In this document: positions 20,222 to 27,883 of the stretch, in pieces
Layout of the letters: each line of letters begins with the position of its first letter
How positions within the stretch are numbered: position 1 is the first letter of the stretch
Origin: Alphaproteobacteria bacterium
GTDB taxonomy: Bacteria; Pseudomonadota; Alphaproteobacteria; Rickettsiales; SXRF01
DNA length: 40,989 nucleotides
Reading direction: 5' to 3'
Assembly: GCA_025360605.1 (NCBI GenBank)
Contig: JANYBV010000004.1
Location: forward strand, 1-40,989
Translations under genes and position numbers: made by a program
Notes under the pieces: generated by a model
What the model was told of the DNA's origin: nothing
Database searches by the model: none
What the model saw: only the letters and a program-made list of their open reading frames with translations

Positions 20222-20536
20222 TTAGGCTGCTTTTTTTTTGCTGCCGGTATCTTCGATGATACCGATGACATCTTTTTCGCTAAGAACGAGGTAATCCTTA
20301 CCGTCGATCTTGATTTCATTGCCAGCCCACTGTGTAAATAACACAATGTCGCCTGCCTGAACGTCAACCGGAACGCGCTTGCCGTTATCATCTTTAGCAC
20401 CCGGGCCAACGGCCAGAACTTTACCCTGTTTTGGCTTTTCTTTTGCCGAATCTGGGATGATGATGCCACCGGAAGTTTTTTCTTCCTGCTCAAGGCGCTC
20501 GACAACCAGACGGTCACCTAACGGTTTAATCTTCAT
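20222..20536 (-). CDS. groES: co-chaperonin GroES
   Basis: A 104-residue co-chaperonin that caps the GroEL cavity. It starts MKIKPLGDRLVVERLEQEEKT and has the mobile loop TSGGIIIPDSAKEKPKQGKV, then the roof and barrel strands ending in VIGIIEDTG. The C-terminus has an extra SKKKAA. It is the first gene of the groESL operon. The ATG at 20536 is preceded by an AGGGAG ribosome-binding site, with an RpoH-like promoter about 85-110 bases upstream. Confidence 0.98.
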   Translation of the reverse strand: MKIKPLGDRLVVERLEQEEKTSGGIIIPDSAKEKPKQGKVLAVGPGAKDDNGKRVPVDVQAGDIVLFTQWAGNEIKIDGKDYLVLSEKDVIGIIEDTGSKKKAA

Positions 20537-20618
20537 AGAAATACTCCCTAAGTTAATAAAAAATAGTGTAAAGATTCCCGCGGCAGGTGATGCCGCTGAC
20601 CAGAATCCTGTGGAGGTG

Positions 20619-20646
20619 ATATAGGCTTCGTGTAGGGTGTTTCAAG
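20619..20646 (-). promoter_or_regulatory. RpoH (sigma-32) type promoter of groESL
   Basis: On the minus strand CTTGAAA (20646-20640) and CCTATAT (20625-20619) are separated by 14 bases. This matches the alphaproteobacterial heat-shock consensus CTTGAAA and CYTATNT. No CIRCE repeat (TTAGCACTC-N9-GAGTGCTAA) is present in the 165-base leader. Confidence 0.85.
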
Positions 20647-20701
20647 TCCTAAATAGCTTTTTCCTGTAAAAAAACCATTTTCACTCTATATAAGTGTCCT
20701 T

Positions 20702-21337
20702 ATGCAACCCATGTCGCCCACCAAAAATTGTCCGTTATGCCCGCGTTTGTGCGATTTTCGCGCCCATAACCAACGGCAATACCCCGATTTTTATAACGCT
20801 CCGGTACCGTCATTCGGCTCGTTGGACGCCCAGCTACTGGTCGTCGGGCTGGCTCCCGGACTGAAAGGGGCGAACCAGACCGGACGGCCGTTTACGGGGG
20901 ATTATGCCGGATTAGTCCTCTATTCTGCCCTGCAAAAATTTGGATTTACCCGTGGGGATTATAAAGAACGCGCCGATGACGGGCTGGAGCTGGTGAATTG
21001 CCGGATTACCAATGCTGTGCGCTGCGTGCCGCAGGAAAACAAGCCGGAAACGGTCGAGATTAAAAACTGCAATACGTTTTTGGTGAATGAAATTAAAGCG
21101 ATGCCCAACCTAAGGTTTATACTATCCCTCGGGCTGGTATCCCACAAGGCTGTGCTGAAAGCGCTCAGCAAAAAACCGGCTTTCGCCGGTTTTTCACATG
21201 GAGCCATACACCGCTTATCAGAGACGGTGCAACTGGCCGATAGCTACCACTGCTCAAGATACAACATCAACACCGGCAGGCTGACACAAGCCATGTTCGA
21301 TGAGGTAGTGAAGCAGGTAGCCACGCAATTAGCCTGA
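20702..21337 (+). CDS. uracil-DNA glycosylase, family 5 (UdgB-like)
   Basis: A 211-residue Fe-S DNA glycosylase that removes uracil and related damaged bases. Cluster ligands are likely Cys10, Cys13, Cys108 and Cys123 (CPLC near the start, RCVPQENKP later). Motif A is GLAPGLKGANQTGRPFTGD at 49-67, the family-5 form with no catalytic Asp after GLAPG. Motif B is SYHCSRYNINTGRLT near 185; most members have a Pro where Cys stands after the His. The start ATG at 20702 faces groES across the shared 165-base region. The coding sequence contains a perfect terminator-like hairpin at 21171-21194. It converges on the Gly-rich gene at 21342 with a 4-base gap. Confidence 0.92.
   Translation: MQPMSPTKNCPLCPRLCDFRAHNQRQYPDFYNAPVPSFGSLDAQLLVVGLAPGLKGANQTGRPFTGDYAGLVLYSALQKFGFTRGDYKERADDGLELVNCRITNAVRCVPQENKPETVEIKNCNTFLVNEIKAMPNLRFILSLGLVSHKAVLKALSKKPAFAGFSHGAIHRLSETVQLADSYHCSRYNINTGRLTQAMFDEVVKQVATQLA
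21171..21194 (-). terminator. intrinsic terminator embedded in udg, serving the minus-strand operon
   Basis: AAAAACCGGC (21171-21180) and GCCGGTTTTT (21185-21194) are perfect 10-base arms. Read on the minus strand the loop is GAAA and the stem runs into six T. It lies about 150 bases after the stop at 21342, inside the convergent udg coding sequence. Confidence 0.65.
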
Positions 21338-21341
21338 CTAC

Positions 21342-21857
21342 TTACTGAATGACCTGACTTTCCGCCATTGCCATTGCGGCACGCTCGGTGGTCACCTTGT
21401 CAGCATGCTTGGTAGCATGTTGCTGGTGAGCGCTGTGTTCGATGTTGTGGCCAACGGCAACGCCCTGCGCGAAGGAAATCTTTGCCACGTTGACAATGTC
21501 TTCTGCCTTTGGTTGGCCTTCCTCGCGGCTTTTTATCACGCCGGTAATGGTGCCTGCGCCTGCGCCGATGGTGGCTAATGCCGCACCGCCAACAGCAGCA
21601 CCAGTAATCGCGGCAGCGCCAACAACAGCGCCGGTTGTTGCAGCTTCCGTCGCAAGGAAAGCGGCTACGGAGCCTACGCCGAGCATAGGTACACCGGCAA
21701 CGGCTGCAATGCCTACAGCAGCCAGTGCAATTAGCGATCCGCCGATGACACCCATGATGCCGCCGGAAAGCGCGCCTTTAACAAAGCCACCAATGCCACT
21801 GGCAACGGATGAGAAAAAAGAGGGTTTTTTGGGTAGGTCCATTACTTCGTCAGCCAT
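21342..21857 (-). CDS. Gly/Ala-rich membrane protein with His-rich tail, 171 residues
   Basis: I do not recognise this family. Residues 20-108 are an unbroken Gly/Ala/Val-rich hydrophobic region with many GxxxG spacings (GIGGFVKGALSGGIMGVIGG, then VVGAAAITGAAVGGAALATIG), enough for three or four close-packed helices. The tail is polar and contains GHNIEHSAHQQHATKH at 136-151, which could bind metal, and ends ERAAMAMAESQVIQ. There is no signal peptide. AGGAG lies 8 bases before the ATG at 21857. It is the last gene of the minus-strand set running from 24228. Glycine-zipper proteins of this kind occur among colicin-like, holin-like and outer-membrane lipoprotein families, but none matches clearly. 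Confidence 0.7.
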   Translation of the reverse strand: MADEVMDLPKKPSFFSSVASGIGGFVKGALSGGIMGVIGGSLIALAAVGIAAVAGVPMLGVGSVAAFLATEAATTGAVVGAAAITGAAVGGAALATIGAGAGTITGVIKSREEGQPKAEDIVNVAKISFAQGVAVGHNIEHSAHQQHATKHADKVTTERAAMAMAESQVIQ

Positions 21858-21884
21858 AAAAAGTCTCCTGATAATTAAATTATG

Positions 21885-22337
21885 TTAAGCTCTTACTCGG
21901 TTGTTAGGATTAAGTCTATTTCCCATTGGTGTCATTTGCGGTACCCCTTCAAACGACATTTCTGGTTCTCTTGTCGCACCTGCCGACGCAACGCGAGCGG
22001 GGGTAAGTGCAGGATTCTTATTCTGTACGGGCGCATCATCCGCCTTGGCGACCATCTGGAAGCTATGGATACCACCTGCAATGGTGCTGCCTAATGCCAC
22101 GCTGCCCATCAGCCGTAACACCACTTCCTTTGTAAATCCTTCCACATGCAGTGGATTGAACCCAAAGGCGTTTCCCATCACTGCCGAACCGGTGAATGCC
22201 AGTGCCGAGAACAGTAACGCCCTTGGAGCAGCATCAATAACTCCCTTAAAAAATTCCTTCACAGCCAGTTTGGTCTTGCCCCAGAAACCTAGCTTCTGAG
22301 GTTGTGCCGATGGTGCTGTGAGTGTTTCATCTCCCAT
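21885..22337 (-). CDS. unrecognised small membrane protein, 150 residues
   Basis: I do not recognise this family. A short polar N-terminus is followed by an amphipathic basic segment (KTKLAVKEFFKG, about 21-32), one hydrophobic helix (ALLFSALAFTGSAVMG, about 40-55), a loop with NPLHVEGF, then a second hydrophobic helix (LRLMGSVALGSTIAGGI, about 74-90). The last 55 residues are Pro/Asn/Ala-rich and disordered. The start ATG at 22337 comes one base after the stop of the upstream gene, so the two are almost certainly translated together. The two-helix core resembles the core of the neighbour at 22339-23121 in layout, though not closely in sequence. Confidence 0.7.
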   Translation of the reverse strand: MGDETLTAPSAQPQKLGFWGKTKLAVKEFFKGVIDAAPRALLFSALAFTGSAVMGNAFGFNPLHVEGFTKEVVLRLMGSVALGSTIAGGIHSFQMVAKADDAPVQNKNPALTPARVASAGATREPEMSFEGVPQMTPMGNRLNPNNRVRA

Positions 22338-22338
22338 A

Positions 22339-23121
22339 TCACATGGCCTTCACATCAACTTGGGCTACCGTTTCCACACGGCGCTTCAATTCACTGGAGC
22401 GGAAACTGCGGTCCTGAATGGTACTGTTTGCAAGGTAAATGCTGTCCGGCTTACCATTGACGGTGGTTTCGTTATTGGCAACTACCACGGTTTTCTGGTC
22501 AATATTGGTGGTGGCCGAATTATTCGTAACAGCGGCGGGTTTCACTTCCGCAGGTTGAACGTCAGCTGGTTTCGCTTCCGGCGTTGTAGCGGCTGGCTGT
22601 GCGGCTGCCGGAGCCTGTTCCAGCGTTTTAGCCTGTGATTCCACCAGCTCCTGATTGAGCGTTTTCTGCATTTCGAGTTCTTGGGTCAACTCGCGGATTT
22701 TGGTCTGGTCTACTGCATCGGGGGCGGTGACCACTTCCTGCTTGGATGTCAGGTATTCATGGTACACACCCGCTGCGCTGCCCGCAGCAAGGGTCGCCCA
22801 GCCCAAGGGAGCCTTAATCAGGAATTCTAAGCCTTTTTCAATGCCTGCGGCCATGCCGGATTCCAGATTGCCCATTAGGGCTCCGTTGACGTTGAGGGTG
22901 CCAATGGAATCACCTAAACCAAATGCTGCACCGACCAATGCCATAACACCCACCACCACAGCGGCGGTAATCAGCAGGCCCTTGACCATGCCACTGGTGA
23001 AGAATGGTTTGCTTTCAGGGACAGGAGTAGCCTCAACAGGCGCAACGGAAGCCTCCGCCGCTGGTTGCTCAACCATAGCGGTATTTGCTTTTTTTTGATT
23101 GTTTACAATAGGTTCAACCAC
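22339..23121 (-). CDS. unrecognised membrane protein with disordered tails, 260 residues
   Basis: I do not recognise this family. An N-terminal Ala/Pro/Val/Glu stretch of about 40 residues leads to a long hydrophobic helix (GLLITAAVVVGVMALVGAAFGLG) and a second hydrophobic region (LGWATLAAGSAAGVYHEYL). Next comes a probable coiled coil (TKIRELTQELEMQKTLNQEL), then an Ala/Pro/Lys linker (PEAKPADVQPAEVKPA) and a polar tail. I place the start at the GTG at 23121, which has AAAGG 9 bases upstream and lies 75 bases from the shared motif, as in the other two units; a TTG at 23139 would add 6 residues. It is one base from the next gene. Confidence 0.7.
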   Translation of the reverse strand: MVEPIVNNQKKANTAMVEQPAAEASVAPVEATPVPESKPFFTSGMVKGLLITAAVVVGVMALVGAAFGLGDSIGTLNVNGALMGNLESGMAAGIEKGLEFLIKAPLGWATLAAGSAAGVYHEYLTSKQEVVTAPDAVDQTKIRELTQELEMQKTLNQELVESQAKTLEQAPAAAQPAATTPEAKPADVQPAEVKPAAVTNNSATTNIDQKTVVVANNETTVNGKPDSIYLANSTIQDRSFRSSELKRRVETVAQVDVKAM

Positions 23122-23168
23122 TTGTACGCGCCTTTCCAAGGCAAAAAATACTAGATTTCCACCCTAAA

Positions 23169-23211
23169 ATTGTAACAGATACAGCGCAACTGTAATGTTA
23201 ATGTTTTGTGA
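23169..23211 (-). promoter_or_regulatory. shared promoter motif, copy 2 (unit starting at 23121)
   Basis: On the minus strand TCACAAAACATTAACA (23211-23196) is followed after 21 bases by TACAAT (23174-23169). The motif begins 75 bases before the GTG at 23121. It matches copy 1 at 15 of 16 positions. A perfect 7-base hairpin (GATTCTT/AAGAATC, 23223-23240) lies just upstream, over the stop of the preceding gene. Confidence 0.6.
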
Positions 23212-23238
23212 CAAATGGAGGGGATTCTTATTGAAGAA

Positions 23239-24228
23239 TCAGTGAGGTATAGCCTTCGTATGATCCATGCTCAGGAGGGCTTGTTTGGCCTGCGCCAGCA
23301 CCTTGTCGCGGTGGTGGGTGTCGGATTGCGGGTAATCGGCATAGCCTTCATACACCACGGTTGTAATAGGGGTTTCAGTTTTTTCAGATTGTTTTTCAAT
23401 TGATTGGCTTATAGCCACCGTCTTGGATGGTTCATTGCCGTCAGGGATAATGCCTTTGAACAGCAGGTCGGTTTTATCGAATACCTTGCGGAAAATATCA
23501 CGGTTGATGCCAAAGCTGGCTCCGAATAGCCCCATGGATGTCATGGAGGCAGCGTACATACCTGCCTCGGACATATGCTCGCCGGCAAATCCGAGATTGC
23601 TGAACAGATGTTCGGATACGCCGCCAAGAGTCAGCAACGCGCCCACCGCAAGGCCTAGAGCCAATCCGATGCCAGCTATTTTCCAGAAAATGGGTTTGGA
23701 TTCCTGCGAGGCGGTGTCGCCGTCCATGTGCTTGGTGACGTAGTCTTCAGTGCCTTCCTTAGCGGCAGCGGCAGCGCCTTCAGCTGCCTTTACCTCAGGA
23801 ACCGGCTGGCCAGTGATGAGGGATTTTAGTTCGCTTATTTCGCTTTTGATTTCGGCAAACTTGCCGTTTTCAAACGATTTCATGCGTTCTTCGGATTTTT
23901 CATGGGCGGCAGCCACTGCGCCTGTAACCTTGCCGACATCGCTGAATTCGTGCGCCCCGTAAATCATACCGCCAGCGGCAAACCCGCCTGCAACGGCGGC
24001 TGCGGCGCCAATAGTGAGGCCCGTAGGAATTGCCAACGCGGCCACACCGGCAGCAACAATCCCGATGACAGCCCCGACCAGTGCGCCGATGACAACGCCG
24101 CCAAGTTTGCCTTTTACGCCACCTTTATAGGATTCCCACCACGATTTATGGTAATAAGGGCCTTCGTCTGTTTGGGTGTGCCCAGCCAGCTTAGCTTTTT
24201 GAATTTCAAGGTCTTCTTCTGTATCCAT
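23239..24228 (-). CDS. glycine-zipper membrane protein, 329 residues
   Basis: I do not recognise this family. After a polar N-terminus with a Tyr/Trp-rich patch (YYHKSWWESYKGG, about 25-37) there is a clear glycine zipper: Gly44, 48, 52 and 56 in GVVIGALVGAVIGIV, extended by further Gly/Ala helices to about residue 92. A charged, probably coiled-coil segment (SEERMKSFENGKFAEIKSEI) follows. Further hydrophobic helices are IFWKIAGIGLALGLAVGALL and AASMTSMGLFGASFGI, then a polar C-terminus. No signal peptide is visible. I use the ATG at 24228; a TTG at 24252 is possible but lies further from a good context. It is the first gene of the four-gene minus-strand run and is divergent from mce. Confidence 0.72.
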   Translation of the reverse strand: MDTEEDLEIQKAKLAGHTQTDEGPYYHKSWWESYKGGVKGKLGGVVIGALVGAVIGIVAAGVAALAIPTGLTIGAAAAVAGGFAAGGMIYGAHEFSDVGKVTGAVAAAHEKSEERMKSFENGKFAEIKSEISELKSLITGQPVPEVKAAEGAAAAAKEGTEDYVTKHMDGDTASQESKPIFWKIAGIGLALGLAVGALLTLGGVSEHLFSNLGFAGEHMSEAGMYAASMTSMGLFGASFGINRDIFRKVFDKTDLLFKGIIPDGNEPSKTVAISQSIEKQSEKTETPITTVVYEGYADYPQSDTHHRDKVLAQAKQALLSMDHTKAIPH

Positions 24229-24273
24229 AGGGCAGGGTTCGCCAAAAACCAAATAGCGTTAGTATCTATATCG

Positions 24274-24316
24274 ATAGTAGCTCATTTTGTAAGTAGCAAA
24301 AGTGAAAGTTTTATGA
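24274..24316 (-). promoter_or_regulatory. shared promoter motif, copy 3 (unit starting at 24228)
   Basis: On the minus strand TCATAAAACTTTCACT (24316-24301) is followed after 21 bases by TACTAT (24279-24274). The motif begins 73 bases before the ATG at 24228. It is more diverged than copies 1 and 2 but keeps the spacing. Confidence 0.5.
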
Positions 24317-24358
24317 CAAGTTGCCTCATTATATTATCAGATTTTTGAAAGGGATGCC

Positions 24359-24766
24359 ATGATTGGAAAACTGAATCACGTTGCGATTGCCGTTCCGGAT
24401 TTGCAAGCCGCTACAGCCGTTTACCGTGACACCCTTGGCGCCGAGGTATCCGAGCCGCAGGACATAACCGAGCATGGCGTGACCGTGGTGTTTGTGAAGC
24501 TGCCTAATACCAAAATCGAATTGCTTTATCCGCTGGGTGAAAATTCTCCGATTGCCGGATTTTTGGCCAAAAATGCCTCCGGTGGCATCCATCATGTGTG
24601 CTATGAAGTACCCGATATCTATGCCGCCCGCGACCAGCTGGTCAAAAAGGGTGCGCGTGTGCTGGGTGACGGCGAACCGAAAATCGGCGCGCACGGCAAT
24701 CCTGTGCTGTTCCTGCATCCCAAGGATTTCTGCGGGACTCTGGTGGAACTTGAACAGGTCAAATAA
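24359..24766 (+). CDS. mce: methylmalonyl-CoA epimerase
   Basis: Interconverts (S)- and (R)-methylmalonyl-CoA in propionate breakdown. The 135-residue vicinal-oxygen-chelate protein starts MIGKLNHVAIAVPDL with metal ligand His7, has GGIHHVCYEVPDI in the middle (second His) and ends CGTLVELEQ with the Glu ligand. Length fits the family. AAAGGGA precedes the ATG. The stop is immediately followed by the ATG of the DUF1467 gene, so they are coupled. Methylmalonyl-CoA mutase is not in the window. Confidence 0.95.
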   Translation: MIGKLNHVAIAVPDLQAATAVYRDTLGAEVSEPQDITEHGVTVVFVKLPNTKIELLYPLGENSPIAGFLAKNASGGIHHVCYEVPDIYAARDQLVKKGARVLGDGEPKIGAHGNPVLFLHPKDFCGTLVELEQVK

Positions 24767-25012
24767 ATGACGCTTTCGCTGGGTATTTTCACATTTATCA
24801 ATGTGTGGTGGGTGACGCTTTTTTTAGTGCTGCCGTTTGGCGTGACCATGTCCACAACGGAAAACGCCCTTGACTATGCCGCCGCGCCCAAAGCCCATAA
24901 GTGGAAGAAATTATTTCTTATCAATAGCATTATCAGCCTTGTGGTGACGCTGTGTCTGGCGTTTATGATCCATAACGGGGTGGTGTCGTTGAAAAATCTG
25001 GTTGCTGACTAA
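24767..25012 (+). CDS. DUF1467 membrane protein
   Basis: An 81-residue protein with two membrane helices: ITFxx-type first helix (FTFINVWWVTLFLVLPFGV, about 7-25) and a second near 50-70 (LFLINSIISLVVTLCLAFMI). The WWVTLFLVLPFG signature and the loop KAHKWKKL identify DUF1467, a family of unknown role that sits between mce and proS in many alphaproteobacteria. It begins directly at the mce stop with no gap. Function is unknown. Confidence 0.9.
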   Translation: MTLSLGIFTFINVWWVTLFLVLPFGVTMSTTENALDYAAAPKAHKWKKLFLINSIISLVVTLCLAFMIHNGVVSLKNLVAD

Positions 25013-25038
25013 AACGCCTCTAATGGAGATACGAAGTT

Positions 25039-26565
25039 ATGAACAAGTATGTACTGCTTCTCGTTTTTGCTCTCACTGCCAACGCTGCCGTTGCTGCCGA
25101 TGACAGCGGGACGGCCATCACCATTTATAGTAAAGCCCAGCCAGGGGCAGTCGATGCTAATGCCTACCGTCCGATCAACGGCCAGACCGGATATCTGGGT
25201 GTTGGCGTTCCGGGCTATGCGATTGTGCGCCAGTCCCGCGATATTACCCTGCCGAAAAAAGAATCCATCATCCATTTTGAGGATGTGGCGGCACTGATTG
25301 ACCCCACCACCGTGCAGTTCAAATCACTGACCGATCCCACAGGCACGAAGGTGGTGGAGCAGGATTACCAGTTCGATCTGGTGAGCCAGCAGAAGCTGAT
25401 CGACAAATATATCGATAAAAAAATCTCCGTGGAAAAACCCGCCGGAGATAAAATGGAAACAGTGGAAGGCACGCTGTTAAGTTCACAAGGTGGCCTGACA
25501 CTCAAGACAGCTGATGGTGGCATTAAGGCGATCAACGGCTATTCCGGCATCCATTTTCCGGATCTGCCGGAAGGGCTGATCACGCGCCCGACTTTGGTGT
25601 GGGATATTATCACGGAAAAAACCGGCCCGCAAAAAGCGGAAGTGAGCTACGAAACCAAGGGTATCACGTGGTGGGCGGATTATAATCTGGTCTATCACGA
25701 GGGCAAAGACGCGAACTCCGGAACCGTGGATTTCAGTTCGTGGGTGTCCATCATCAACCAGACGGGTGCAAGCTATGAAAATGCCAAGCTGAAGCTGGTT
25801 GCGGGCAATGTGGAGCGTGCGCAGACTCAGGGTGGCGCCGAACCTGTGATGGCTAAAGCGATGGATATGGCAATGCCCGCTGCGCCACCACCACCTTCCT
25901 TTGCCGAAAAATCCTTCTTCGAATATCACATCTACACGCTCAACCGTGGTGTGAACCTGCCGGATAATTCCACCAAACAGCTGGAGCTGATTCCGGCGGT
26001 GGCGGATGTACCGGTGGAAAAGATGCTGGTGTATAACGGACAGCAACAGCAATACTGGAACTATGGCGGCGTTTACACCGAAAAAACCTTTGGTGTTGAA
26101 AGTGGAAACAACAAGGTGGATGTGTTCTTAAAACTCGAGAACAAAAAAGAAAACGGCATGGGGGTTCCGCTTCCGGCGGGCCGTATCCGCGTCAATCAGC
26201 GCGACGAGGATGGCAGTCTTGAATTCATCGGTGAAAACACGATGGACCATACGCCGCGCAACGAGGAAGTGGTGGTGAAACTGGGCAGCGCCTTTGACGT
26301 GGTGGGTGAACGCACCCAGACCAACTACGAACTCGATGTCGCCAAACGTACCGCTATTGAAGACATCCAGATCAAAATCCGTAACCAGAAAAAACAGGCC
26401 GTCAAAGTCAATGTGCGGGAAAGACTCTACCGCGCAACCGGCTGGCAGATTGTGGAATCATCGGTTCCTTATAAAAAAGACGATGCCCACCAGATCAGCT
26501 TTGTAGCGGATGTGAACCCTGAAAAAGAACAAATTATCCGCTACCGCGTTAAATACACTTGGTAA
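25039..26565 (+). CDS. exported DUF4139 domain protein
   Basis: A 508-residue protein with a Sec signal peptide (MNKYVLLLVFALTANAAVAA, cleavage after about residue 20). The mature part is mainly beta-rich; the DUF4139 domain covers the C-terminal two thirds, recognisable by WWADYNLVYHEG, LKLVAGNVERAQ, YHIYTLNRGVNLPDNSTKQLEL and VFLKLENKKENGMGVPLPAGRIRV. A short Pro/Ala-rich linker (PAAPPPPS) lies near 280. The role of this family is not known to me; the signal peptide places it in the periplasm or outer membrane. It lies between DUF1467 and proS, 26 bases from each, where many alphaproteobacteria have no such gene. Confidence 0.88.
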   Translation: MNKYVLLLVFALTANAAVAADDSGTAITIYSKAQPGAVDANAYRPINGQTGYLGVGVPGYAIVRQSRDITLPKKESIIHFEDVAALIDPTTVQFKSLTDPTGTKVVEQDYQFDLVSQQKLIDKYIDKKISVEKPAGDKMETVEGTLLSSQGGLTLKTADGGIKAINGYSGIHFPDLPEGLITRPTLVWDIITEKTGPQKAEVSYETKGITWWADYNLVYHEGKDANSGTVDFSSWVSIINQTGASYENAKLKLVAGNVERAQTQGGAEPVMAKAMDMAMPAAPPPPSFAEKSFFEYHIYTLNRGVNLPDNSTKQLELIPAVADVPVEKMLVYNGQQQQYWNYGGVYTEKTFGVESGNNKVDVFLKLENKKENGMGVPLPAGRIRVNQRDEDGSLEFIGENTMDHTPRNEEVVVKLGSAFDVVGERTQTNYELDVAKRTAIEDIQIKIRNQKKQAVKVNVRERLYRATGWQIVESSVPYKKDDAHQISFVADVNPEKEQIIRYRVKYTW

Positions 26566-26590
26566 CCCCTAACAAAAGTAAGTCATCACT

Positions 26591-27880
26591 ATGCGCCTTT
26601 CCCAATTTTTCCTGCCTTTGATTAAAGAAAACCCATCGGAAGCACAGATTGTTTCCCATCGCCTGATGCTGCGCTCCGGCATGATCAAACAACAGGCGGC
26701 GGGTATTTATAGCTGGCTTCCACTCGGGCTTGCGGTACTTCGCAATATTGAAAATATTGTAGTTGATGAACTTAATAAGGCCGGTTGCAGTCATTTGTTG
26801 ATGCCAACATTGCAGCCAACGGAACTATGGAAAGAATCCGGCCGATATGACGCGCTGGGCAAGGAAATGCTACGCTTCAATGACCGCGCTGACCGCGAGC
26901 TTCTCTACAGCCCGACCAACGAAGAAATGGTCGTCGATATTTTCCGCAGTTATGTGAAAAGTTACAAACAATTGCCGCTTACGCTTTATCAGATCCAGTG
27001 GAAATTCCGTGATGAGGTGCGCCCACGTTTTGGCGTGATGCGCGGCCGCGAATTTTTAATGAAAGATGCATACTCGTTTCACGTGGATGTAACGGACGCG
27101 GTGCGCGAATACTGGAAAATGTATGACGTGTATCATGCTATTTTCAAACGTATGGGGCTGCAAACGATTGCGGTCAGCGCAGAAACCGGCGCGATAGGCG
27201 GCGATTTAAGCCACGAGTTTCACGTGCTTGCAGAAACGGGTGAAAGCGCGGTGTATTATGATAAAAAATTCGATGACCTGAGAGAAGGCAAAATTGAAAT
27301 TTCAGGCGATGAACAGAGGAAGCTTTATGCGGCGGCAGATGAAATGCACAAGGCTGATAACTGCCCTGTGCCGGCTGACCAGCTTCGCTCTGCACGCGGC
27401 ATTGAAGTCGGTCAGGTTTTCTTCCTTGGCGATAAATATACCAAGGCGATGAATGTCACGATTCCTGATGCCGCCGGTACGCCCTTCACGCCGCAAATGG
27501 GCTGTTATGGTATTGGTGTTTCGCGCCTTGTCGGTGCGATCATCGAAGCCAGCCACGACGATAACGGCATCATCTGGCCGGAATCGGTAGCGCCGTTCAA
27601 GGTGGGTATTATCAATCTGCGCGTGGGCGATGCGAAGTGCGATAGTTTTTGCGCAACGCTGTATGATACGCTGAAATCCAAAGGTATCACTGTGCTGTAT
27701 GACGACACCGACGAACGCGCGGGTGCAAAATTTGCATCCATGGATTTGATCGGCTTGCCATGGCAGGTGACGGTTGGGCCGAAGGGCGCGGAAAAAGGCG
27801 TGGTGGAACTCAAAAACCGTAAATCCGGCGAGAAGGTGGAACTGAGTCTTGAGTCCGCCCTTGCGAAGCTTCTGGGGTAA
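26591..27880 (+). CDS. proS: prolyl-tRNA synthetase, short alphaproteobacterial type
   Basis: Class II synthetase that charges tRNA-Pro. At 429 residues it lacks the roughly 180-residue editing insertion of the E. coli enzyme, as is usual in Alphaproteobacteria. Class II motif 2 is seen in [31 protein letters not shown], preceded by PTNEEM; motif 3 is [14 protein letters not shown] near 305. The C-terminal anticodon-binding domain covers about 335-425. The ATG at 26591 follows the DUF4139 stop by 25 bases. Trans-editing by a YbaK/ProX protein may be needed; none is in the window. Confidence 0.97.
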   Translation: MRLSQFFLPLIKENPSEAQIVSHRLMLRSGMIKQQAAGIYSWLPLGLAVLRNIENIVVDELNKAGCSHLLMPTLQPTELWKESGRYDALGKEMLRFNDRADRELLYSPTNEEMVVDIFRSYVKSYKQLPLTLYQIQWKFRDEVRPRFGVMRGREFLMKDAYSFHVDVTDAVREYWKMYDVYHAIFKRMGLQTIAVSAETGAIGGDLSHEFHVLAETGESAVYYDKKFDDLREGKIEISGDEQRKLYAAADEMHKADNCPVPADQLRSARGIEVGQVFFLGDKYTKAMNVTIPDAAGTPFTPQMGCYGIGVSRLVGAIIEASHDDNGIIWPESVAPFKVGIINLRVGDAKCDSFCATLYDTLKSKGITVLYDDTDERAGAKFASMDLIGLPWQVTVGPKGAEKGVVELKNRKSGEKVELSLESALAKLLG

Positions 27881-27883
27881 ACC

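Noticed and set aside
20537-20701. CIRCE element before groES
   Set aside because: I looked for TTAGCACTC-N9-GAGTGCTAA on both strands in the leader and did not find it, even with several mismatches.
23196-23211. CtrA-binding site reading of the TGTTAA-containing motif
   Set aside because: CtrA sites need TTAA-N7-TTAA; only one TTAA is present here and at 18401-18416, and none in the copy at 24301-24316.
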